A stretch of DNA of 64,000 nt, from contig NC_088788.1 in NCBI RefSeq assembly GCF_949628265.1, forward strand, positions 6,944,001 through 7,008,000. The letters run 5' to 3'. Of this stretch, positions 10,159 through 22,216 are shown one piece after another (positions within the stretch are counted from its first letter, which is position 1; each line of letters begins with the position of its first letter). Made by a program: the position numbers and the translations under genes. This stretch comes from Cloeon dipterum (taxonomy: Eukaryota > Arthropoda > Insecta > Ephemeroptera > Baetidae). The notes beneath the pieces are model-generated. The model saw nothing but the letters and a program-made list of their open reading frames with translations, had not been told where the DNA came from and did not search any database.

Positions 10159-13100
10159 ATGGACGCCGTCGACGATGCAATGAAACTCCGGCTAACGGAG
10201 ATTCGACTGAACAACTTGGACAGGAGGAACAAGAAGTTGGTCGATATCGTAGCGAGTTCCGTCATGAACAATATGGACTACTTCTTCAATAAAGAGGAAA
10301 AGAGAAAGCAGATAAGAATTTTACGTAGGTTAAAGTTCTCCAAGGCAATGAAATTTATTGATATTCAAATATATTTAGTAATTCAAATTTTGTCTAATTT
10401 GGTTAATTTTAACATAACGTGTGACTACATTTTGATACAAAAATACAATAAATTTCCTGGCAAGAGAAGTAAACAATCAACGTCAATAGCTTATAATTGA
10501 CAAGCACAAAAATTGATAAAAAAATTTATATTTCTAGCTGCTGCCATACGTGAAAAGCTGCTGCGTTTGTTAGAAAAACAAAAATGCTACAAGCTGATGA
10601 ATGTCACTATGTGTGAGTTTGATAAACGCTTCAGAGCGTTTGAAACATTGCTGCATGACAAGATAAAAAAGGTCGATGTGAGTGAATTGATGAATTTCTG
10701 CCCAAGTGAAGAGCAACTTCAGATTGAGAAGAAAACCGAAGTATATAATTTAACAATTATTACTGCTTAGACATCTGAGCCAGCCGCGCCGCGCCGCGCC
10801 AGCCGGCTCAGCCGGTCCTTTTTTCGAGCCGCTAGCCGCCGACCTTTTTTGTCGGCTCAGCCGGCTGAGCCGCGCCAGCCAGCCAGCCACCCGTAATTTT
10901 TATTTTTATCATTTTTTTTTATTTCACGTTCCCCCAAGTTAAAAAATTTCACGCCGCGTTCTCTGTTTCAAGAAAAATTTTTCTCAAGTAGTACATACTC
11001 AATAAGTCGATTGTCTTAAAAAACAGTGTTTTTCGTGTTAGTTGCAAAGTTATGTAGCTCGCAAGCAGGGTTCGCAAAATCGGCAAAACCGAATTTTTTT
11101 TCAGGAAACCCCCACTGAAGTGCAAAAAACTGTTTAAGCGCTATTTTGCGCATTCTTTTTTCAAAACATGCATATTTATGGGAGATCAAAAATTCTCACG
11201 ATGGATAACCGAAAATAGGAATTTTTACAAAATCAGTATAAAATCCCCTGATGGTTTTACAAATAGACTGAACATTTTAACTCTTCAATCATCATAACTT
11301 TCCAAAATTTCATCTTTTTACGGCACGAAATATGGCGTTTTCGGGGTTTAATTCGGAAAAAGGCGGTAAATCCTAAAACTGATGGTATTGCCAACTGATT
11401 TTTTGTACATTGCGAAATTGACGAACCCTGTGACTTATGAAAACCGATTTCCCACCTAATTCACTTCTTTTATCTGAAAACATCAATGCTCCTATTCTTA
11501 AAATAAATTTAAATTATGATCATTTGAAAGGAAGAACACAAATTTATCACAAAAATCTTCATTAACCTTACTTTGTCGTCTAATTTAAAGCATAAAACGT
11601 TCACCAATTTAGTAATGTGCAAAAATCGATCGAGCCACTGTTTTTTTCATATAAAACCATCGGTAAAATCCACCAGTTTTAGGTTTTTCTGCATTTTTTC
11701 CGAAAAACCCCCCCGAAAAGGCCACATTACGCGCCGAAAGAGTCAGAAATTTCGGAAAATTACGATGACCACAAAGTGTTAAAATTTTCGGTCTTTTGGT
11801 GAAAACAGTGGCTTTAATTTTACTGCTTTTCTAAGAATCCCTTTTTTTAGTTTTATAGCATCATGATAATTTAGTTTTAATAAAAATGCATGTATGTGTT
11901 TCGGAAAAAACGCGCAAAATTTCAGAAAAACTGCGTAAATACAGTATTTTTTGCAATGCAGTGTTTTCACGAAAAAATACGGGATTTTGGGATCTCTGTA
12001 GTTACAGCGTGTTACAATTGAGTTTTGAGTTGCGACTTTTGAGTTATGTAACCTTTAAAAGCACATGAGCCGGCTGCAAGCCAGACGCAAGCCGCGCCGA
12101 TGGAATTTGCCAGCCAGCCGCCGATGTCTGTATTGACGGCTCGGAGCCGGAAAGCCGGCCGCCGATCAAAATATGGGCGGCTCAGATGTCTATTACTGCT
12201 CCTTCCATTAGCATTGACATTATCAAAAAATTAAATTTTATCTTTTATAGGTTCTGCGAATCATTGCTGAGAAAGTCCCCAATATTGAATCGCTCCGCAT
12301 GAACAACTGTTCTCACAAAATAACATTGCTATCTGGAGATGCGTTACTAGCCCTCGGGAAACTACAGGGGCTTAAAAAACTTGAGATGCGTGGTCACAGT
12401 ACGGATTTCAATGACCTGAAAAATCTCTGCAGGGAAAAACTCAAGAATCTTCAACATCTCGAAGTACATAATTTGATGAATCTCGAATACCGACCGGACC
12501 TCGCGTACGTTCAAGACTTGAAGAGAAGTTTTTCCAACTTGCGAGTTTTCATCTTTAACTTTAATTTTGATGTGCATAAATCTCCTGAGGAAGCTAAGCG
12601 ATTATTCGAAAAGATTTTTCGGTTGGGCCTTCTACACCTGCCTAACCTCAAAATCATGCACGGACCTTTTTATGTGATTGACGGATATCAAGTGCTTTTG
12701 CGAATCAAACAACTCCCCTCACAGCCTTCTCCCTTGCTACACTTGAGAACAGCACCCACAACTCTTGCTTTGCATCTAGCCTACCCAGAAGTTACTGATT
12801 TGATGGTAAAAAATTTCCAGCGTGATTTTTGCAACCCCTAACTCCAACAATTTTTTCTTAGATCGATTGGACTGAATGGACATATGATGAGCAGGAAGTG
12901 AACGCCATGCTGAAGTTTCCCAAGATTGAGGGCCTCAGTTTCAAAAATATTCCGTCCACAGATTTGATTGGCAGATTTTTGAACGTCTATGGGGCCAATT
13001 TAAAATCTCTGATATTGAACGACGTGAGGTATGGAGGAGTCGAAGTGGAATTCAGCACGATTCTAGATGCCTGCCCTAATTTGGAACAACTTACATTATT

Positions 13101-13697
13101 AGGAATGGTCGTAATTGATCGCACACCCATCACAAATTTTGCAAAATTGAAGATCCTGTATTGGTATTCATTGTGAGTTGATTTAAAATGTTGTTAATCA
13201 GTCAATAATTTAAAAATAATTTCAGCACATCAACTTCCTGTTTATCGAAAATTCTAGCTGCACCACAGTTGGTAAAGTTTGTTATGATTGGAGAACACTT
13301 CGATGCGGATGATCTTGAGCTGGTGTCCAGCCAAATAGCAACAGGCCATATTTTACGCAATCTGAAAACCTTTGAATTTCAAGGGTTCCCAGTGAAGGTC
13401 CCCTTCAACCCGAAACAACCGAAACACGCACGGTTTGTCCGATTCTTTTTAGCGTTAAGTAGCTTTATCAAGAATGCCTCTGCCTACCTCCCCAATCTGA
13501 CAATTGTCAATGTGGAATACCGCTTCGATCACAGTTGGAAATTATTGATGATTCAACAATTTTTTTACTCAGCCAGCCACAAAGTCAAATTTTACAACAA
13601 GTTGGACGCTGCTGCCATTGAACACTTTGGTGACAAGACACTTGTGAATTTTTTTGGTGTTTACAATCGCCGAAAATATTTTCCTATTTCCTCTTAA
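10159..13697 (+). CDS. LRR-like family protein, copy D (transposon in intron 2)
   Basis: Predicted join 10159-10324, 10538-10740, 12251-12805, 12862-13172, 13226-13697, 568 residues with phases 1,0,0,2. It is the closest relative of copy B over its whole length, sharing the N-terminal KLRLTEIRLNN, MNNCSHKITLLSGDALLALG, FPKIEGLSF, CPNLEQLTL and the C-terminal YNRRKYFPISS with the stop at the same place. Intron 2 is ~1.5 kb instead of ~80 bases because a 1.4-kb hAT-type element sits in it; the splice sites are untouched. AATAAA lies at 13865-13870. It appears intact. The role is unknown beyond a probable leucine-rich protein-interaction scaffold. Confidence 0.8.
10768..12192. mobile_element. 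hAT-type non-autonomous element in intron 2 of copy D
   Basis: The ends are TAGACATCTGAGCC and its inverse GGCTCAGATGTCTA, flanked by the direct repeat TTACTGCT (10760-10767 and 12193-12200). Copy B, which lacks the insert, has a normal short intron. An 8-bp target duplication with TAG-type ends fits the hAT superfamily. The element is 1,425 bp. Its ends are rich in GCC/GGC (GCCGGCTCAGCCGG) and its interior is AT-rich. No transposase reading frame is visible, so it needs a helper in trans. Confidence 0.85.
11066..11430. repeat. Possible nested element inside the copy D hAT insert
   Basis: Bounded by CAGGGTTCG and the inverse CGAACCCTG, ends typical of small hAT elements. The inner terminal bases match only loosely and no target duplication is visible, so this is tentative. 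A GGTGAACCCTG relic also occurs in the element of copy E intron 3. Confidence 0.3.
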
Positions 13698-15207
13698 CTC
13701 GTTGAGAAAATGAATTGTTAATTTAAGGTAATGGCAAGTAGGCAAAAACGTATTTGTGTTTAATATTTTGTGTTAGTTTTTTAGAATTATTTTCTACCTT
13801 TCCGACTCTTTTTTTTACTAATTGAACCTTGGTGGGTCGTGTGAATATTGCTGACAATTAAGGTAATAAAAACGCTGCATTACGAGTGCATTAGTGCGAA
13901 CTCTAGTGAACGAAGAACAGTGTTGTGTACTCTCCCCACCTCACCTTATAGATGTCGCGAGGGAGACTCCACTCTTGCTAGTTTGCTGACTGCAAAATTG
14001 CAAATAAATAAATTCTAATTTTTAGAATCGCCGAATCCTCCTAGTTTTGGAAATTGTAAGTCCACTTTTTCTATTTAAGATTTCCTTCTTGGGCTCCAAG
14101 CTGGTGAAGCACCTAACACCATTTTTTTCCGCCCATTCTGACCACTGTACGCCACCCTGCATGTGCCCCTCGTTGACATTTCCGTTAAGTCTCTTGTACG
14201 GAGGTGTCAATTCGGAATTGCCGCGCAACCACCACCTTGCGCTCAGAGACCAGCACGTTATCCCAGGATTCCCAGGTCACCCCCGGTGTACTCAGAACAA
14301 CAGCGATTGAAAACTATGAGCATCTTTAAAACGTGAGGCAAAAACAACACGGCAGCGAATAAACATGAATGAAGACAAGTGTTGAGTAGAACCTTTTCGC
14401 TTATTCGCGCGCCCGTCGTTTTATTTAATTTATTTGCTTTATTTATATTGCACTTTATGTTATCCCTTACTATCATTTATTTTTTTTTGTATTGATAATA
14501 TAAATTAGGATTTTGCTGATGTCGTTAAATAAATAAACACACAGATGATCAACACAACAATAAATCAAGATTAATTGATATGAATTATTTGTTATTTCAA
14601 TACGCTAGATGAATTTTCTTTTTTAGGTAAAAATAAACGATTAACCTTTGAAGAACACACTATTATTTTTTCAGTATATTTGAGAGGCTTATAAGGTTCA
14701 TGGAGAAATTTTCTTTCATTTTTTTTTGCATTTTAAACGCTCGGCACGTAGACTAGTAATGAACAATGAGAAGATCGAGGTCTCAGCCAGTCAGCAAATT
14801 TTTAGTCAAGTGGTCAGCCGCCACCCACCGCTATTATGGGTAAGCAATGCAAGCTCCAATTCACGCCAACCGCTAGTCAAAAAGATTAAAGAAAATTTGA
14901 AAGTAAGCGAAGGGGTAGCACAAAAATTACTTCTCAACTTTCGGGCCGTAAGCGCTCTAAAAATTCACTTTAAAAATTTTGTCACTCTACGCTCCAACTG
15001 CCTGCTCGCGATATTCTGCTGCAGCTGGTTCTGCTAGCCGGCGCCTAAAATTACGCGGCTGATACCTCTATCTATGCCAATGGGCTGTAAATGAAAATAA
15101 AAATAAAGTAAAAGCGGCTGAAACGTGGGAGCAAACCTTCATCTCTAAGTAAAGATCGATTTGATGTAGACGACCATCAATAACGAACACAAAAGTCTAG
15201 GGAGTAG

Positions 15208-15292
15208 CATGTTGGACACACCGGTTCTCGTTTGACCACCGAAGTTAAGCAACAAGTGGCTGGATGGGTGACCGCCTGGCTGCCGGCTGCAT
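15208..15292 (+). ncRNA. 5S-rRNA-derived sequence, copy 2
   Basis: Paralogue of 9002-9085: CATGTTGGACACACCGGTTC, CACCGAAGTTAAGCAACA, CTGGATGGGTGACCGCCTGG. It carries the canonical GGGTGACCGCC of 5S where copy 1 has GGGCGACCGCC. It has the same central gap and the same loss of helix I, so both descend from one defective ancestor by spacer duplication. Confidence 0.6.
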
Positions 15293-15702
15293 GACTTTAG
15301 GCCGACTCGCTACTTGCTGCTTTGCACCTTTCCAGCATGCGTGATTTGTCGTCACGGGACGAAATGTCTATAGGGTTTAAAAAAAGGCCTCGTTGCGGAG
15401 GATGAGTCCCTGAACGGCCTGGTGCGCCCTTGTTATCCGTTCGCGGTGTTATTGGGATCCGGGTTTCAGCATTCGTGTTAGTACAGTGCGCGTCCTTCCC
15501 GCTCCTCGACTCCCCGGACAGGCAAAAAAAATGAATTTAAAATATAGGAATTCATTAGCTTTATTGCATTCTTGATGAATAATTCGTGGCTCTCTTAAGA
15601 AAAACTTGCAATTTATAGAAACACCAATAAAATATATAAACCTGCGACGTCTCCACTCTATATTTTCTCACAATCTCACTCGGAAGGGACATGGTATATT
15701 TT

Positions 15703-15878
15703 AAGGTTAACTCAACTACCCTGAGATGTCTCCCCTAGTGTGCTTTCTCTCTCCTAATAATAATAATAATAATAAACACACGGCCACCATCCACCATCCA
15801 TAAACAGGAGAAAACATATTACAGGCCGGCCGCGTGCGTGTGCATTTTCTTGTCAATGCTCGCAACTGAATTCAACGT
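15703..15878 (+). promoter_or_regulatory. Conserved block: probable promoter and untranslated exon 1 of copy E
   Basis: AGGTTAACTCAACTACCC to GCTCGCAACTGAATTCAAC followed by donor GTAAGG at 15877. The predicted 5'UTR intron then spans to the CCGCAG acceptor before the ATG at 17304 and contains a separate hAT-type insertion. Confidence 0.5.
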
Positions 15879-16019
15879 AAGGACATTGTTTTCTCGCATT
15901 TATCAACCAAAATTTCCTTTTTAAGTTTTAGTAGATAGCGATTCAACCCACTCTATATTCTGCCTTCATATTTTATACGATATTTCAATTGAGAAATGAA
16001 AATTATCCTTCGTCGCTGG

Positions 16020-16798
16020 TAGTGCGTTTGCCGGGACGGGAATGTCTCGGGACTCCCGGAATCTCCCGGGAATTCTCGGCGCCAGGACTGAAATTTTTAG
16101 ACGGGAGCCACGGTCGGGACGGGAGCGGGAAAGTTTTGCCGGGAGCGGGAATTCCCGGGAACCTAGTCAAAATACATATTCACAACTCGCTTTTAATTTT
16201 CCAAGAATGATTAAAAAAAATGTTAGGAATGTTTTGTATGTTAGATATTTTTCACGGTTTGATAACTTTATGAACTGTTTGCGGAATTCAAGCTGTAATA
16301 TTTCTTTTTTTGTCATTCACTATTCACTTTCCTAAAAATGTTACAGAATTTTTTTCATTGACGTGTGATGATTCTCGCAACTTAAAAAACTCGGGAGAAA
16401 AGTTCTTGATCTTACTAAAATGCAGTTTTTTAGGTTTTGTTTTGGTAATCTCTGCATTTCTACAGAAAATTGAATTTTATTTAAAACTTAGTATTAAACG
16501 TGGCCCAGTAAAAATTGCCTCCGTGGACTTTTTATAATTTATAACTTCAACACGGAAAAATAAAAGAGCATTTTTGTATTTGTAAATATGCGAGCTAAGA
16601 ATTAATTAATAATTAACTTTTAAGTAATCAACGCGCATGGTGTCTACTTTCGATTTTAAAATTTTTGGTGGGAAATCGGGAGCGGGAATTCCCGGGAAAA
16701 ATATTTGGTAAGGGAACCAGGAAATTCCGGCAACAGGAAACATTTTTTCGGGAACGGGCTCCCAGTGAGAAAAATTTGCTACCGAAGAAAACGCACTA
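16020..16798. mobile_element. hAT-type element in the 5'UTR intron of copy E
   Basis: Begins TAGTGCGTTT and ends AAACGCACTA, flanked by GTCGCTGG (16012-16019) and GTCGCCGG (16799-16806), an 8-bp target duplication with one mismatch. In copy D the same site is uninterrupted (GTCGCCGGCCTATTTAGA near 9815). The element is 779 bp. Both subterminal regions carry GGGAGCGGGAATTCCCGGGA-type palindromes. No transposase frame is visible. Confidence 0.8.
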
Positions 16799-17303
16799 GT
16801 CGCCGGCCCATTTAGAGGGCTGTGAATTTTGCACGGTTGTTTTGGCCAAAACAGTCGATTATTTTTAGGCTGTTTCTAAAAGTGCAAATTAGTCGGTTTT
16901 AGACACGTAATTTTTTTCAATTTAGAAAGGGTTCCCAAGTTTTTACCAAGTGGTATTTACCAGAAAAGTGATATTTTAACAATAACCTAATTGCTTGGTG
17001 TGCGCATTGTCAGAAACTTCGTCAAAGACGGTCTTTAAATCACAAAATTCAGATTGAGCCAATATTCACACAAAAATATATAATTTTTCCTATCCACGAC
17101 GCTAGCAGTGCCTCTAACGGGACTGAGGCCAAAAATAAAAGTGGGGGGTTTTCCTGCTTTTCCTTTCTTTTGAATATATTATTATCCTGACCAACAAAAT
17201 CTTTAATTCTCTATTCCATATATCTGCTTTCGGCATCAAACCAAAATTCGTGAGGGTATGAATATTTTTTTTTTAACACAAATCTGATTTTCCCGCAGTA
17301 ACC

Positions 17304-20300
17304 ATGGACGAAATCGAGGATGCAATGAAACTGCGGCTAACGAAGATTAGACTGAACAACTTGGACAGGAGGAACAAGAAGTTGGTCGATATCGTAGCGA
17401 GTTCCGTCATGAACAATATCATCTACTACTTCTTCCATGCAAAGGGTAGGGGGATGTTTAGCAAAATACGTGAGTTTCAATTTTTCTAGAAGGAGAAATT
17501 TACCTAACAAAATTTGGATCCAGCGAATTTTTATTTTTAATATTAATGTTTCGAATTTCATTATTTCAAACCAGTTATAACGACCGATATAATGTTTTGA
17601 TTTAGTAACTTAGACCAGTTTACAAAGCCTACTTTTTAAACTTCAACTCACCAATCGTACAAACTCCTCAGTATGCTATTTTTCTACTGAGATTCAGGGG
17701 GCTTAATCGCTTGCAGCTTTGAAGTAACCTTTGAAAATACTTATAATTTTATAAATAGAAATTCGTAATTTAATAATTTTGAACATTTTTTAAGCAATAT
17801 AATATAGCAACAGTAACGCCATTTAGGAGAAAATTTTACATGCTACACTGGAACGAAAAGAGCGTTTCCTTTTTGGCCAGGCAAAAAAGTACCATACCTA
17901 TTTTAACATTATAATTTTAATTTCTAGCTCTAGTACTCCGCGAGCACCTGCTGCGTGTGTTAGAAAAACAAGAATTTTACTACATCACAGGAGCCTCGTT
18001 GGAAGTATTTAAAAAACGCTTACAAGCGTTTAAAATTTTGCTGCATGACGAGGTAAAAGAACTCGATGTGAGCGCAATCATGAGCTTCTGCCCCTATGAT
18101 TACAGACTAACGGGCACAGTTGGAGTAAGTAAATTCAAAAACTTTCAATTGTGGTGCGTTGAGCTGAAATTAAACGCAGACAAAAACAAAAAAAATAACG
18201 CAGTTCCATTACTCTGGAATCAATGCTAAAAAAATTAAATTAAACTTGTTATATTTTGTACTATTTATGATTAGCATCCACAGTCCATAGACATTCAATA
18301 TTTTTTTTCCTTTTAATATAGGTTCTGCGAATCATCGGTAAGAAAGTCCCTAAAATTGAATCGCTCCGCATGAATAACTGTGCTAACGGAGTAACGTTGT
18401 TATCTGACGATCAATTCTTTGACGTCCTCGGGAAGCTAAGCGAGCTTACAAGACTCGAAATCCACACATACCAAATAGACTTCATGGACCTGATGAATCT
18501 CTGCGGGGAAAAACTCAAGAATCTGCAGTATCTCGTAGCATGCAATTTGATTATTCTTGAAAACCGATTGGAGACTTACGTTGAAGACTTTAAGAGAAGC
18601 TTTTCCAACCTGCGAGTTTTCATCTTTTCCTTGGCGTATGATGTGCATGATTCTGCAGACGAATATCGACAATTAACAGGACAGATTTGGCGATTGGGCC
18701 TTCTACACCTGCCCAACCTCAAAATCATACATCAATTTGCTAATGTGCTTGATGAAGGAGAAGAGGATCTTCGGATCACTGAACTACCCTCACAGCCTCC
18801 TCCCTTGCTACACTTGCGCACAAAACCTTCTACTCTTGGTTTGCAACTAGCCTACCCAGGAGTTACTGATCTTATGGTAAAATTTATCCAGCGTAGAGTG
18901 TATTTCAAGAACAAGACCAAAAAACAATACCGGATTACCGGTATTGTTCTTGTTTTGCCGGATTTTTTTCAAAATTCAATACCAGAACAATACCAAACAA
19001 TACTGGAAAAGGCATTACAAGAATATTGTTTTTTCCTGTATTCCTTACAGTGGTAGAAAAATTTTCATTCGAAAATTCTTCAGATTTTTAAAAATCCCTA
19101 TTTTTGGTAGTGTGAATTTTTATTTTCAAAAAGTTTATGCAATTCAGTGGGGTTTTTTCCGAAAAAATTCGTGTTTTGGCGAAGCCTGCACTGGTTTTAC
19201 CAAGAGACCGAAAATTTTATCTCATCAAAATATTCCAACTATTTTGGCACAAAAGTATATGACTCGTTCGGGGTAAAACTCCGAAAAATGCTGATAAAAC
19301 CCAAAATAGTGTTTTTTTCAGCTGTTTTCTCGCAAAAAAACCAGTGTTGCATTTTTGCTTATTGCAAAATTGGTGAACCCTGATTTTTTCTTTCGGGCCG
19401 CTGAAGATTGTCCCTGTCCCGTCCCTGTCTCGAAATTCCAAATTCGACCCGTCCCACAGGAAATCCCTCAGGGACGGGACAGGAATCCCGTAATCCCTGA
19501 TCCCCTCTCTAGTTTGTTTCAATTTTAAAATATTTTTAATCTAGCAAAATGACAATTTTATTAAAATGCCTAAGCAAGATTTGGTAATATAAAACTCAAA
19601 AAAAGTATTTTAGAAAACAATTCCAAACACCAGAATTTAAAAAAAAACAATACCGAAACAAGATTTTTTTGTCAGAAAAACAATACCAAAACAAGAAAGG
19701 TTCGAAAAACAATACAAGACAAGAAAATTTTAAATATTCCTTTTAAAAACAATACCAGTTTCGTCAGCAAAAAAGATCCATACAATACAAAAGTTTGGTA
19801 TTGAAATACACTCTAATCCAGCGTGATTTTTGCAACCCTTAACTCCAACAATCTTTTCTTAGATCGATTGGTCTGAATGGACACATGATGCGCAAGAGGT
19901 AAACGCCATGCTGCAGTTTCCCAAGATTGAGTGCCTCAATTTCAAAAATATTCCGTCCTCAGAATTGATTGACCGATTTTTGATCAACTATGGAGGCAAT
20001 TTAAAACATTTGATTTTAAATGACGCGCAATGCAGAGGGATCGAAGTGAGATTCAGCACAATACTAGATTCCTGCTCGAATTTGGAGGTGCTATCTCTGA
20101 ATCACATGGATGTAGTTGACCATTCCACCTTGATCAGTAATTTTGCAAAATTGAAGAACCTGGAATGGCTCCCACATGAGTGAGTTTGATCATAATTAGA
20201 AATAAATATACAAGTAGAAAAATGATGTTTGAAAAATTTCAGAGCAAGAGCAGTTTGCCTTTCTAAAATCCTGGCTGCACCACAACTTGAAAGGTTTGTT

Positions 20301-20735
20301 ATGAGAGGCAAATCTTACGACAAGGACGATCTTGAGCTGGTATCACGCCAAATAGCTGAAGGCCAAATCTTAAGCCAACTGACCACCTTCAAATATTTTG
20401 GTACTAGAGAGATCGTTCCCTTTAACACTGAAGAGCCAGAAGTTGCGGAGTATGTCCGATTCCTGTTAGCGTTAGGCAACTTAATTAAGAATGCTTCTGC
20501 CTACCTACCACATCTCACAAATGTATATGTTGATTACTACTTCGATCAGGGTGTGGAACTTTTTACATTTACTCAATACTCAGGCAGCCACGTAGCCAAT
20601 TATTACAACAGGTTCAACGCTGATGCCATCGAACACATCGGTGACAAAACGATTGTGCGTTTCCTTGGTGTATTTAATCGCCGAAAATATGTTTCTGCTC
20701 ATACTTTTGCATATTCCCACTTGAACAATCTATAG
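17304..20735 (+). CDS. LRR-like family protein, copy E (most divergent of the + array)
   Basis: Predicted join 17304-17469, 17928-18124, 18322-18876, 19863-20179, 20243-20735, 575 residues with phases 1,0,0,2. Exon 1 is again exactly 166 bases, but its 3' part differs from B-D (IIYYFFHAKGRGMFSKI instead of MDYFFNKEEK..). The leucine-rich units are kept (LTRLEIH, LKNLQYLVA, FPKIECLNF, CSNLEVLSL, APQLERFVM). The C-terminus is longer, ending FAYSHLNNL. Intron 3 holds a 922-bp hAT-type element and the 5'UTR intron a 779-bp one. The frame is intact across all predicted junctions. Function unknown; intracellular, with no signal peptide. Confidence 0.78.
18894..19815. mobile_element. hAT-type element in intron 3 of copy E
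   Basis: 15-base perfect inverted ends TAGAGTGTATTTCAA / TTGAAATACACTCTA, flanked by the exact 8-bp repeat ATCCAGCG (18886-18893 and 19816-19823). The empty site in copies B-D reads ..CCAGCG(T/A)GATTT. The element is 922 bp. It holds many AACAATACC-like motifs near both ends and a GGGACGGGAC-rich segment around 19395-19510. No transposase is recognised. Confidence 0.88.
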
Positions 20736-22156
20736 GGTGACACGACTCGGCCTGATTTGCCAGACCTAATTGTAAGACGCGGCGCGCGGCCGCCAGACGC
20801 TCCGGCCACTACCCAAGAACCACACCGTTTTATTTATAAAATTGGTCTTTCTTTATTTTTCCTTAAACGATAAGCGAGCACTGTTTAACCTAAAGTAACT
20901 TGAGCGCCCCAAACTGTAATTTTCCCATCTCTGGCTGGCAGACGGTTTCCTGGCCTCTCCCTCTCTCCTACACCTCTGCCTACTAATTGCCACTCTTTTG
21001 CCTTGCCAGTCACAGTAAGAATTTATCTTTTAATTTCAAAGTCTCGTCCGCGTAACTTAAGTTCAGTAACGTAATTATGGCCAATTTCGCGACTGAAAGT
21101 ATTTTTCTCTCTGTTAGAGTCACTCTAAATAATAAAGCAACAACCTAATTTTTAAGCCCAATTCTTCGCTGTTTGTCTTTCTCTTGACCAGCAATATAGG
21201 AATACTTAAACGATAAAGGAACCTGAATATTTCATCATTAATTAAAGGCTCACTTAAGGAGCAGCCTTTTTCTGTCTTAAAGCTCATTGAACAATATTTA
21301 AAGCGATTTAAAGTGATATTACCGCGGCCTGTCCTGATTATTCTCGGCTTGTGGCCTCGCGTGGCTCTCGACGCTGAATAATTAAGACTGGCTCTGGGAC
21401 GTATCAATTGTTTTCAAGTAAATCTTAGTTCGACTGATCTTGTTTTGGCTCTCCTGGACGTTGAAGGAATAAGAACAAATAGTAAGAATAATTATCAATA
21501 ACTGAGAGACGATTGATCGTGAGAGACAGCCGCCGCGACGATGAGTTAGAGGGATGGCTCGGCGGCAGCGAGAAGGCTCGGCGAGGCCAAGAGGCCGCTC
21601 CAGTTCTGCGGTCGGAGGGCACTAATCATGTATTTTGGAATAGCAGATATTCGCAACAGATGCCATTCACGTAGCGCGTGAAATTTGAACTTTGAAGATA
21701 GAGATTTAAACCAAGTCTCCGAGGTCGACCAAAAGCGAAATAATAACGCTAACAGGAATCTTTTCCAACAAGGTGCGAGCGTTCGTTGTCATTAGAAATT
21801 ATTCTATGCTCGAAAGTTAATTTTTGTCCCAGAATATGTTTTTCTACCGGAATGCCAAAATAAGAAACGAAATTGTCACTAACAAAGAGACTGTCCAACA
21901 ACATATTTTATTAAGTAGATTTCTGTTTGTCATTTGTCACCTCAGAGTTTTTGTTAGCAGTAATTTTCTTTTAAAATTTATCAGGCTAAGTAAATTATTT
22001 TTATTTTTTAAATCATAAGTACATTTATATCTTACCAGCTTGGATTTTTTTTTCCACAATAGTTTATTTTGATTAGAATTATTCAGCTCCTTTTTAGTTA
22101 GAGGAAACCATTAGTTATTTGTATTGTTGTTGTTGCCATTATTCACCTGGGCTGAG

Positions 22157-22216
22157 GCCGCGGACCTGATCCTGGCCGGCATCCCACATAGCCCCCTCTC
22201 TATGCAGCCTAAAAAG
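22157..22216 (+). other. Candidate isolated 60-base coding exon
   Basis: A GC-rich island between AT-rich flanks, bounded by an AG and by AAG|GTGAAT. Read on + it gives 20 residues without a stop (AADLILAGIPHSPLSMQPKK) with mostly G or C in third positions, like the Rpt2 exons. On - the same island is also bounded by a good acceptor (CCTTTTTTAG) and a CAG|GTGAAT donor, so the strand is uncertain. I do not recognise the peptide. Speculative. Confidence 0.2.

Larger units (their letters stand above)
14590..15920. repeat. Spacer unit R1 (second copy), between LRR copies D and E
   Basis: Second copy of the 8340-9720 spacer, with the same 5S-like stretch and the family upstream block at its end. 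Differences are small indels and substitutions, plus a short AAT/TAA run near 15757. The frame at 14726-15037 does not continue as a gene in the first copy, so I do not call it coding. The stretch 13698-14590 before it is the 3' flank of copy D and holds no gene I can see. Confidence 0.65.
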
